Source: Anaerolineales bacterium (GTDB taxonomy: Bacteria > Chloroflexota > Anaerolineae > Anaerolineales > Villigracilaceae). From it: a stretch of DNA of 64,000 nt. Shown piece by piece: positions 41,422 through 49,302 of this stretch. The notes below the pieces were generated by a model that worked only from the letters and a program-made list of their open reading frames with translations, made no database searches and was not told where the DNA came from. Within the stretch, counting starts at the first letter, position 1, and every line of letters starts with the position of its first letter. The position numbers and the translations under genes were made by a program. The stretch spans positions 1 to 64,000 of the forward strand of contig JADLBX010000035.1 in NCBI GenBank assembly GCA_020847435.1, read 5' to 3'.

Positions 41422-42396
41422 ATGTCAGCGAAACGAATTCTCATCCTGTTGTTTGCCTTGAGCCTGATCCTTTCAGGGTGCGGGGGCGCGCCGAATAAAG
41501 AGATGCATACCATCGGTATCATTGTAGAAATACCCTGGCTCTCGCCCGTTGTTGATAACTTCAAAACCACCATGACAGAACTGGGCTATGTGGAGGGAAA
41601 AAATATCACCTACCTGTACGATCCCAACGTGGGACCTGACCAAGCCGCCTTCGACAAGGAAGCCGCACGCTTGATGGAGGCAAACGTGGACCTCTTCTTT
41701 ACGGTCGGCACCATGACCACCAAAGCCGCCAAGAAAGCCACCGAGGGAACCGACATCCCGGTGGTGTTCACCCCGGTGATTAACCCGGTGGCAGAAGGCG
41801 TGGTGGAAAGCATTGCCCAACCGGGCGGTAACGTGACCGGCGTCCAAATTGTGGACCACTCTGCCAAAGCCCTCGAGTGGGCGCTGAAGATCGCCCCGGA
41901 TACCAAGTATGTTTATATTCCCTACAACCCGGACGACACCATCACCATGCTGATTATGCAAGGCGTACTCGAAGCCATACCGAGTCTGGGAGTCGAGCTC
42001 CTGCCCAGTGAAGTGAAAAGCGTGGATGAAATGCTGGCGGTTGTGAGCGCTTTGCCTGAAGACACGCTCATCTTTGTGGTTTCGCCCATCTCGAGTCTGG
42101 AAACGGGTGTAGAGCAACTAGGTCAGGAGGCGCTGAAATATGGAGTCCCCATCTTCACCTGCAACCGCGAAATAAATACCCCGCCATTTCCGATTTCCAA
42201 CTATACCGTCACCTTCCCTGGGGAAGCCCAGCAAGGAGCGCAAATGGTGGACCGGATTCTCAAAGGCGCCAAACCAGCCGATACGCCGGTGGAAACCGCC
42301 GAATACTATCTTGATGTTGATCTGAAACAAGCGCAGGCTTTTGGGCTTCAAATCCCGGATGAAATTCTAAACCAGGCAAACATCATTGTTCGTTAA
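41422..42396 (+). CDS. DUF534-type ABC substrate-binding lipoprotein without adjacent permease
   Basis: A 324-residue lipoprotein (lipobox LILSGC) of the ABC_sub_bind/DUF534 family: an N-terminal IGIIVEIPWLSPVVDNFKTTM strand-helix, a KNITYLYDPNVGPDQAAF segment, and a PGGNVTGV loop. Relatives bind amino acids such as tryptophan in TrpXYZ transporters, but no permease or ATPase gene is nearby. It is followed, 217 nt later, by a membrane sensor in the same orientation; a sensory role as an external ligand receptor is therefore likely. AAAGGAG fixes the start at MSAKRIL. The ligand is not predictable. Confidence 0.85.
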   Translation: MSAKRILILLFALSLILSGCGGAPNKEMHTIGIIVEIPWLSPVVDNFKTTMTELGYVEGKNITYLYDPNVGPDQAAFDKEAARLMEANVDLFFTVGTMTTKAAKKATEGTDIPVVFTPVINPVAEGVVESIAQPGGNVTGVQIVDHSAKALEWALKIAPDTKYVYIPYNPDDTITMLIMQGVLEAIPSLGVELLPSEVKSVDEMLAVVSALPEDTLIFVVSPISSLETGVEQLGQEALKYGVPIFTCNREINTPPFPISNYTVTFPGEAQQGAQMVDRILKGAKPADTPVETAEYYLDVDLKQAQAFGLQIPDEILNQANIIVR

Positions 42397-42495
42397 TTCC
42401 CGCTGCAACCGGCTGAAGTCTCCAAGGAATTCCGAGGTCTTCTGCACTGCATAAACAGGACAGATGCATTTCAAATGAGTTGAAGGATAGAACGC

Positions 42496-42540
42496 CCCGA
42501 AGGGTTTCTCGAAGACTTTGGTTATACTCCACCCTTCGGG
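42496..42540. repeat. CCCGAAGGG...CCCTTCGGG hairpin between binding protein and sensor
   Basis: Arms of 9 bp, with outer partial pairing GTTGAA/TTTCAAC. It may terminate or attenuate transcription, or stabilise the lipoprotein mRNA. Its form also fits a dispersed repeat. Confidence 0.6.
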
Positions 42541-42613
42541 ACGGTTGTTTCAACTGAAATGAACCGCGCCCAACTCTGACAGACCGAAAAGCGCTGTCAT
42601 CAGGATACAAATC

Positions 42614-44878
42614 ATGAAAAAAAGCTTACTCACCCGGTTGACGATTTATTTCATTGCTCTGGCGCTGCTTCCGCTGTTGCTATTTGGGTTAATTAGCGCA
42701 TCGCAAACCTACAATACCCAAGCCGCGCAAGCCCTGACAGGGCAGAGCGAAGTAGCAAAACGCGTCGCCGAGCAAGTGAACAGCTTTATGCAGTTACGCG
42801 AAAATGAAATGTATTTGCTGGCTGACGCTGGAAATTTGTCGTCTCTGTCGCTTGACCAACAAGAATCCCTGCTTAACGGCTTGTTCGCCAACCAAAGCGT
42901 CTATGAAGAATTGACGTTGACGAACAGCCGCGGCCGGGAAACAATCTATCTCTCCCGCACCAAGATCATCGAAACGAAGGACCTGGTCAGTCGCGCGGGC
43001 TCCGACGAATTCGAACAGCCGAAGAACTCTGGCAAAACATACTATTCATCCGTCTCCTTCGATGAAGCCACCGGTGAGCCTTATATCATCGTTTCCATAC
43101 CTCTGTTCAATTTGCAAAACGGCAATCTTTCAAACGTCTTGATCGCTCGCGTCCACTTCAAATCGGTTTGGAACATCATGGCTCTGGCGGACGCGACTGG
43201 TAACGGCATCGTCTATATGACCGACGCCGATGATTTTGTGGTCGCGCACGCCAATCCATCGGTAGTGTTGCAGAAAAAACGGGCAGTTCTACCCCCGCAG
43301 AATTCCTTCGCCACAGGGTTGGACGGCAACACAGCCGCCATCGCCGTTGAAACGCTGACGCTCAGCGAACAGACTTTTTATATCGTCGCAGAACAGCCCG
43401 CGACCCAAGCGCTGTCGTTGGCGATATCGACCATTGCATTGACCCTGGGTGCCATGCTGGTAGCGATTGTTATCGCCGGCGTGCTCGGCACGTATGCGGC
43501 GCGTCAAATCACCACTCCCATCGGCAAATTGGCGCAGGCGGCATCCCTCATTAGCGAAGGCGATTTCTCTCAAACAGCAGATGTCCAATCCCAGGATGAA
43601 ATCGGCCGTCTGGCGGTTGCCTTCAACAAGATGACCCAGCAATTACGCGATCTCATCGCCAACCTGGAAGCGCGCGTAGCAGTTCGTACCCAAGCGCTTT
43701 CTTCCGTGGCTGAAGTCAGCACGGCGGCGTCCTCCATTTTGGAAACCGATAAACTTCTACAACAGGTGGTGGACCTCGCAAAAGAACGCTTCAATTTCTA
43801 TCATTCCCATATCTATCTATTGAACGAAGCGGGCGATGCGCTGGCGCTTGCCGCAGGTGCAGGCGAACCGGGGCGACAGATGGTCGCGAAAGGGCATGCG
43901 ATCCCTCTCAACCGCGAGCAATCCCTTGTTGCTCGCGCCGCCCGCGAGCGCAGAGGCGTTACTGTCAACGATGTGACCCAAGCGCCGGATTTTCTCCCTA
44001 ATCCTTTACTGCCAGAGACGCGCTCCGAGTTGGCTGTGCCCATGATCGTTGGCGACAAGGTACTCGGCGTTTTCGATGTGCAGTCGGAGGTCGTTGGGCG
44101 TTTCACCGAAGCGGACATCAACGTCCAAACCGCGCTGGCATCGCAAGTCGCGGTTGCCGTGCAGAACGCGCGTCAATACGACCAAACGCAATCTGCGCTG
44201 GCGCAATCGGAAAAATTGTTCCAAGCCAGCCGTCGGTTGACCCAATCCGAAAGTCTGCAAGGTTTGGTTGCTTCCGCTGTTGAGGCGCTGGGTATCACCG
44301 ACATTGACAGAGTAGTTTTAGGAGGCTTGGACTATGGCGCCGCAGGTGAGTTGGAAAGTATGACGATCATCGCCAACTGGTCGAAGAATCCTGATTTACA
44401 AGCGACCGCTGTTGGAACGCATTATCCGCAGGCAGTCCTCAGTAGTATTTCACTCTTTACCAGTTCAAAGCCCCTCTTCTTCAACGATATGTGGAATGAT
44501 GAGCGGGTGGATGAAACGACCAAGGCGCTCGCCAAACGTGTAAATTACCGTATGATCGCGGCCCTACCTCTCTTTTTAGGTTCACGTCAGAATGCGCTTT
44601 TATTATTTGAAGGCGCGCAACCACACGCCTTCACTTCAGATGAGATCCGTTTGTTTAATGCGTTAGCGCCGCAACTCGCCACCGTTCTGGAAAACCGTCG
44701 CCAGTTCGAACGTGCCCAAAAAGAGGCTGCACGTGAAGCGGCTTTGAACCTCATCAACCAGAAGATTCAGAGCGCGACCACTGTGGAAGCGGTGCTTCAA
44801 ATTGCGGCGCGCGAACTGGGTCACGCGTTGGGCGCGCCGATGACGGTTGCCCAATTGAGCGTGAAAGATAAGAATTGA
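42614..44878 (+). CDS. Membrane sensor: dCache-HAMP-GAF-GAF, no kinase domain
   Basis: A 754-residue sensor. TM1 at about 8-28, an extracellular double-Cache-like domain (30-260), TM2 at about 266-290, HAMP (290-342) and two GAF domains (about 370-530 and 545-700). The chain ends soon after an INQKIQSATTVEAVLQIAARELG helix, which in related proteins leads into a further GAF or kinase part, but here the gene stops. The next gene supplies GAF-like repeats and a kinase. It probably senses the ligand, perhaps via the lipoprotein upstream, and signals to the cytosolic kinase. No methyl-accepting region is seen. Confidence 0.88.
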   Translation: MKKSLLTRLTIYFIALALLPLLLFGLISASQTYNTQAAQALTGQSEVAKRVAEQVNSFMQLRENEMYLLADAGNLSSLSLDQQESLLNGLFANQSVYEELTLTNSRGRETIYLSRTKIIETKDLVSRAGSDEFEQPKNSGKTYYSSVSFDEATGEPYIIVSIPLFNLQNGNLSNVLIARVHFKSVWNIMALADATGNGIVYMTDADDFVVAHANPSVVLQKKRAVLPPQNSFATGLDGNTAAIAVETLTLSEQTFYIVAEQPATQALSLAISTIALTLGAMLVAIVIAGVLGTYAARQITTPIGKLAQAASLISEGDFSQTADVQSQDEIGRLAVAFNKMTQQLRDLIANLEARVAVRTQALSSVAEVSTAASSILETDKLLQQVVDLAKERFNFYHSHIYLLNEAGDALALAAGAGEPGRQMVAKGHAIPLNREQSLVARAARERRGVTVNDVTQAPDFLPNPLLPETRSELAVPMIVGDKVLGVFDVQSEVVGRFTEADINVQTALASQVAVAVQNARQYDQTQSALAQSEKLFQASRRLTQSESLQGLVASAVEALGITDIDRVVLGGLDYGAAGELESMTIIANWSKNPDLQATAVGTHYPQAVLSSISLFTSSKPLFFNDMWNDERVDETTKALAKRVNYRMIAALPLFLGSRQNALLLFEGAQPHAFTSDEIRLFNALAPQLATVLENRRQFERAQKEAAREAALNLINQKIQSATTVEAVLQIAARELGHALGAPMTVAQLSVKDKN

Positions 44879-44907
44879 TCTACTCTGCTGACGCAGGAGT
44901 TTGACGG

Positions 44908-46860
44908 ATGCCGCCAACCCAGAATGCCAACAAACGGGTCGAGAAACTTTTTTCCGATATCAAGGATATTACAGATCAGCCTGCGCATGATTCAACGCGC
45001 TTGTTGGATATAGCCGCGCATCAACCTCAGGCGCAAACTCCAGCAGATGGTCAGGAGCGTCAACGCGAGGTCGAAGCCTTGACGGCGCGCATCAATGAGT
45101 TGGAGGCGGCGCTGTCCGAGGCGGAAAAGCGCCGGGCAGCCGAGTCAGGTTCCAGTTCCGGTCTGAGCCGTGTTGAAGAGCCGAAAAAAGACGCAGTTGC
45201 CTCCAGTCCATTGTTGTATGAAAAAGAGCGGGTCGGTTTTGTTTACAGCGACGACAAGTTGACTCCGGTCGAATCGATATCCACAACGCTGCCGCGTTCT
45301 GATAAAGCGCTCTCCACGCCTCTGGTTGCAAGCGGGCAAGTCATCGGCGAAATGCAGATTCATCCAGCGGCGGAACGCGCGATGACCGCCGAGGATGAAA
45401 GCCTGGCGAGCGCCGTGGCGCAACAAGTTTCTTTGCAGATTCAAAACCTGCGCTTGCTGGATGCGGCAGAGCGCGCCCGCGCCGAAGCGTTGGAAGCCAC
45501 GCGTCAATTTACGCATCAAAGTTGGGAATCGTTTTTAGACGGCATCCGCAACAGCGAGCGCATCGGGTTTGCCTACAACCAAAGCGCGGTGACGCCGTTT
45601 ATGGAGCCGTCGCCTGAACAACACGACCATAAAGAAACTGTGCGCGTGCTAGACGAACAGATCGGCGCGTTATTTGTGAAAGCCGACCCCGCCAAACCTT
45701 TGAGCGATGAAGATCGAGCCATGATCAGTTCGGTGGCTTCACAGGTCAGCCAGCAAGTGGAGAATATCCGTCTGCTCGCGGATGCCGCCCGCGCTCGCGC
45801 CGACGCGGAAGCCGCGACCCGGCGCTTGACGCGTGAGAACTGGCAGGCATTTGCCGACCATAACGCAGATCAGGCGCTGGGTTTTATCTATGACTCGAAT
45901 ACGGTTTCGCCGATTGCAGACAACACCCTCGCGGCACACAATGCTTTTGAGCAACCGCTGACGGTTCAAGGCGAAGCGATCGGTGAATTGAAGGTCATCG
46001 GGTTGCCAAATATTTCACCCGCGCAAAAGGAACTGGCGGCTTCCATCGCCGCGCAAACCAGTATTCATCTCGAAACGCTGCGGTTGAACGAAGAACTGCA
46101 AAAGCGCGCGCTGGAATTGCAGGAACTGGACCGCCTCAAGACCGCGTTTCTCGCGAACATGTCGCATGAGCTGCGTACGCCGTTGAATTCCATTCTGGGT
46201 TTCACCGATGTGATGCTCGAAGGTCTGGATGGACCGCTCACCGATTACATGGATAACGACCTGCGCCTCGTCCAGAAGAACGGTCAACACCTCTTGCACC
46301 TCATCAACGACGTGCTCGATATGGCAAAGATCGAATCCGGGCGCATGAACCTGCACCCCGAGAAATTCAAAGTGCACGAGCTTTTTGCCGAAGTCTTGAG
46401 CATCACCTCCACACTGGCGAACGAAAAGGATGCCGCGCTCTGCATCGCAGAGGATTCCGACAGCGAAGTGCAAATCTTTGCCGATAGCGCCCGCATCCGT
46501 CAGGTGATGATCAACCTGGTCAGCAACGCCATCAAATTCACACCGAACGGAAAGGTCGCGCTGCGCGTCGTCAGGCTGGATGGCGCGCGGGCGCTGGTCA
46601 CGGTCAAAGACAGCGGTCTCGGAATTCCAGCCGATCATCTGGAGGCGATCTTCCAGGAATTTACGCAAGTGGATACAACCACCACCCGCAAAGCGGGCGG
46701 CACGGGCTTGGGTCTGCCGATCAGCCGCCGCCTGGTCGAAATGCACGGCGGACGATTGTGGGCTGAAAGCGCCGGCATCGAAGGCGAGGGTTCCACTTTC
46801 TTTGTGGAGTTGCCTCTTGAAGCCCGCATCACCGACGTGGTGGAAAAACAGGAAAAATAA
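44908..46860 (+). CDS. Soluble histidine kinase with three half-GAF repeats
   Basis: A 650-residue cytosolic kinase. An N-terminal coiled coil is followed by three tandem copies of a roughly 100-residue GAF-like unit (about 95-190, 200-295 and 305-395), each with GF.Y / V.P / V.G..IGE.. / SVA.QVS..(I/E)NLRLL. Then come HisKA with phospho-acceptor His420 (MSHELRTPLNSIL) and HATPase_c (N-box Asn536/Asn540, G1 DSGLGI, G2 GTGLGLP). All catalytic motifs are intact. It has no membrane segment and follows the sensor by 29 nt with AGGAG, so the two are likely partners in a split kinase. Phosphotransfer is expected to the receivers encoded downstream. Confidence 0.92.
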   Translation: MPPTQNANKRVEKLFSDIKDITDQPAHDSTRLLDIAAHQPQAQTPADGQERQREVEALTARINELEAALSEAEKRRAAESGSSSGLSRVEEPKKDAVASSPLLYEKERVGFVYSDDKLTPVESISTTLPRSDKALSTPLVASGQVIGEMQIHPAAERAMTAEDESLASAVAQQVSLQIQNLRLLDAAERARAEALEATRQFTHQSWESFLDGIRNSERIGFAYNQSAVTPFMEPSPEQHDHKETVRVLDEQIGALFVKADPAKPLSDEDRAMISSVASQVSQQVENIRLLADAARARADAEAATRRLTRENWQAFADHNADQALGFIYDSNTVSPIADNTLAAHNAFEQPLTVQGEAIGELKVIGLPNISPAQKELAASIAAQTSIHLETLRLNEELQKRALELQELDRLKTAFLANMSHELRTPLNSILGFTDVMLEGLDGPLTDYMDNDLRLVQKNGQHLLHLINDVLDMAKIESGRMNLHPEKFKVHELFAEVLSITSTLANEKDAALCIAEDSDSEVQIFADSARIRQVMINLVSNAIKFTPNGKVALRVVRLDGARALVTVKDSGLGIPADHLEAIFQEFTQVDTTTTRKAGGTGLGLPISRRLVEMHGGRLWAESAGIEGEGSTFFVELPLEARITDVVEKQEK

Positions 46861-48525
46861 ATGTCAACGCCCAAATATTTGGAATGTAACCTCTGCGGAC
46901 ATCAACAACCCTACGAACCGTTCATTCCCGCGGTTTGCAATCAATGCGAATCACAATGGTTCGAAGCGCGCTACGATTATGATGCGTTCAAGCGTGAGAT
47001 TCTGCGCGGGCTTCCAAACCGCCCCTCCAACATGTGGCGTTATCAGGATATCCTGCCGCTGAACAACGCCGCCGCCCTCGACCTTTATCCCGCTGGCGGA
47101 ACGCCTCTCTGGCTTTCACACCGCTTCGCCCCGGACCTTGGGCATGGTTCCGTTTTCATCAAGGATGAACGCTACGGACCGACCTCCTCCTTCAAAGACC
47201 GCCAGGCGGCTGGAGCCGTCGCGGCGATGCTCGAAAACGGGATCAAAGAAGCGGTCATCGCCTCCACCGGCAATGCCGCAGTGGCGTATGCCGCGGCGTG
47301 CGCGCGTGCGGGTATCAAGCTGTGGGTCTTTATGACCAGCCTCGTGCCGCAGGAAAAACTGCGCGAAGCCGCCTTGTTCGGCGCGGAGGTCATCCGCGTC
47401 AGCGGCAACTACGACCAGACCAAACAGATCGCCGCGCAATTCGCCCAACGCCGCAACCTTCTGCTCGACCGCGGCGCCGCGTCCATCCCTGCGCGTGAAG
47501 CGATGAAAACCATCGCGTATGAGATCGTCGAGCAAATGGGCTGGCACGCGCCCGATTGGTACATCCAAGCGGTCAGCGGCGGGTTGGGTCCGCTGGGGGT
47601 CTATTCCGGCTTCAAAGAATTATTCGACATGGGGTTGATCAATAAGATTCCCAAACTGGCGATCATTCAAGCCGCCGGTTGTGCGCCGATGGTGAACGCC
47701 TTCAAGGCGGGCAAGGATGTAGCGGATGCCATCATCCCTGAGACCAGTATCATCATCCTATCCACCGGCGACCCGGGGAAGATGTATACGTATCTCTGGA
47801 AGCTGACCCAACAATTTGGCGGCGTGATGGAATCCGTGACCGACGCCGAAGCCTTTAACGCCATGCGCAACCTCGCCAAAAGCGAGGGCATGGCTGTCGA
47901 GCCGGCGACAGCCGTCGCCTTCGCGGGAACCGAGAAACTCATCCGCAATGGGACGATCAAAGCGGACGAGAAAGTCGTGGTCAACTGCACCGGTCACACT
48001 TTCCCGGTTGAGAAGCATGTGCTCGGCGATCAATGGGCGGTGGACGTCCACCTCAGCAAAGACCAGTCCCCTGCTCCGCGCGAAGGGTTGCTAGCCGCGC
48101 TCGAAAATCTGGACGAAAAAACCACGACGGTTTTGCTGGTTGACGATAATTCAGACGATGCGTTGCTAATCCGCCGCCTGCTGGAGGGACGCAAAGCCTA
48201 TCGCGTCTATCACGCCAAAGACGGCTGGGAAGGTCTCGCCATGGCGCGGCAGAAACTGCCAGACTTGATCGTCTCTGACTTGACCATGCCCGGGATGGAC
48301 GGCTTCGGACTGGTGGAGGAACTCAAACTCGACCCGCGCACGAAAAATATCCCGGTGGTCGTGGTCAGCGCCAAGGATATTACCGAGGCAGAGCGAAAAC
48401 GCCTGAACGGGCATATCCAGGCAGTCTACCAAAAAGGTTCCTTGCCCACGCGAAAATTCGTAGACCAGATGATCCATGTGATCGAGGAATCCGGCGATGT
48501 GCAAGAACGAGAGCATGTAGCATGA
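46861..48525 (+). CDS. Threonine synthase-like PLP enzyme fused to a receiver domain
   Basis: A 554-residue fusion. Residues 5-32 form a zinc-ribbon-like Cys4 site (Cys9, Cys12, Cys26, Cys29). Residues 55-395 form a fold-type II PLP enzyme like threonine synthase, with Schiff-base Lys112 in SSFKDR and an STGNAA phosphate loop. After a 25-residue linker, residues 421-545 form a full receiver domain: Asp428/Asp429, phospho-acceptor Asp473 (VSDLTMPGMDG), Ser503 and Lys525. The frame is continuous with no sign of error. It starts directly after the kinase stop and overlaps the next receiver by 4 nt. Phosphorylation may control catalysis. The substrate is unproven. Confidence 0.9.
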   Translation: MSTPKYLECNLCGHQQPYEPFIPAVCNQCESQWFEARYDYDAFKREILRGLPNRPSNMWRYQDILPLNNAAALDLYPAGGTPLWLSHRFAPDLGHGSVFIKDERYGPTSSFKDRQAAGAVAAMLENGIKEAVIASTGNAAVAYAAACARAGIKLWVFMTSLVPQEKLREAALFGAEVIRVSGNYDQTKQIAAQFAQRRNLLLDRGAASIPAREAMKTIAYEIVEQMGWHAPDWYIQAVSGGLGPLGVYSGFKELFDMGLINKIPKLAIIQAAGCAPMVNAFKAGKDVADAIIPETSIIILSTGDPGKMYTYLWKLTQQFGGVMESVTDAEAFNAMRNLAKSEGMAVEPATAVAFAGTEKLIRNGTIKADEKVVVNCTGHTFPVEKHVLGDQWAVDVHLSKDQSPAPREGLLAALENLDEKTTTVLLVDDNSDDALLIRRLLEGRKAYRVYHAKDGWEGLAMARQKLPDLIVSDLTMPGMDGFGLVEELKLDPRTKNIPVVVVSAKDITEAERKRLNGHIQAVYQKGSLPTRKFVDQMIHVIEESGDVQEREHVA

Positions 48526-48899
48526 AACCAACCATCTTATGTATCGAAGATCACCCCGATAACCTGACATTAATTCGACGCATTTTTCGATCTGAGCGGT
48601 ATAATTTACTGGAAGCAAACAACGGACGGCAAGGAATATCCCTTGCCGAGAGCAACGACACCGACCTTGTTCTGCTGGATATTAACCTGCCGGATATTGA
48701 CGGTTACGAAGTAGCCAGCCGGTTACGAACCAGCGCCAAGACCGCTCTTGCTCAAATACCGATCATTGCCGTTACAGCCAACGCGATGAAAGGCGATCAT
48801 CAAAAGGCGCTGGAAGTCGGCTGTACAAAATACCTCGCCAAACCAATTAACATTCAGGAACTGATGGATACCGTAGACGATCTGATTGGAGCGGCATAA
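48522..48899 (+). CDS. Single-domain response regulator A
   Basis: A 125-residue receiver with no output domain: Glu9/Asp10, phospho-acceptor Asp53 (LLDINLPDIDG), Thr85 (AVTANAMKG) and Lys107 (LAKPIN). CheY-like or relay function is likely. Its ATG overlaps the stop of the PLP-receiver fusion by 4 nt, so translation is coupled. It is closely related to the next receiver. Being output-less, it may compete for phosphate or pass it on. Confidence 0.95.
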   Translation: MKPTILCIEDHPDNLTLIRRIFRSERYNLLEANNGRQGISLAESNDTDLVLLDINLPDIDGYEVASRLRTSAKTALAQIPIIAVTANAMKGDHQKALEVGCTKYLAKPINIQELMDTVDDLIGAA

Positions 48900-48913
48900 A
48901 AAGGTACTAACGC

Positions 48914-49291
48914 ATGACGCATACCGTTTTATACATTGAAGACAACCCGGATAATACAATGCTGGTGCGCAGGGCGCTGGAAGCGCGAGGGTACAGGGTT
49001 CTGGATGCGTCGACCGGCAACAAAGGGGTGGAACTGGCAGAAACTGAAGCTGTGGACCTGATCCTGCTCGACATTAACCTGCCCGATATTGATGGATACG
49101 AGGTGGCGCGCCGCTTGCGCTCCAGCGCCAAGCGTGAACTTGCCAAAGCTCCGATCATCGCCGTAACCGCCAACGCGCTCAAAGGAGACGCCGAAAAAGC
49201 GCTCGAAGCCGGTTGCGATGTGTACATGTCCAAACCGATCAACCTCCGCGAACTGTGGGCGCGCGTGGAAGCGTTCATCCCGACGCCGTAG
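48914..49291 (+). CDS. Single-domain response regulator B
   Basis: A 125-residue receiver, a paralogue of its neighbour with identical layout: Glu9/Asp10, Asp53 (LLDINLPDIDG), Thr85 (AVTANALKG), Lys107 (MSKPIN). No output domain. It begins 14 nt after receiver A and ends 11 nt before the second PLP enzyme. The pair probably arose by tandem duplication; both keep all phosphorylation residues, so both are likely functional. Confidence 0.95.
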   Translation: MTHTVLYIEDNPDNTMLVRRALEARGYRVLDASTGNKGVELAETEAVDLILLDINLPDIDGYEVARRLRSSAKRELAKAPIIAVTANALKGDAEKALEAGCDVYMSKPINLRELWARVEAFIPTP

Positions 49292-49302
49292 TCGTCATAT
49301 CA

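Noticed and set aside
44879-44907. Sensor and kinase as one gene broken by a frameshift
   Set aside because: The sensor ends in a normal stop, a 29-nt gap follows with AGGAG before a proper ATG, and the kinase begins with its own coiled coil. Two genes are more likely.
48050-48130. PLP-receiver fusion as an assembly or frame error
   Set aside because: The frame is continuous with local base composition, the linker has normal codon use, and both domains are intact. It was kept as real, though reads should confirm it.
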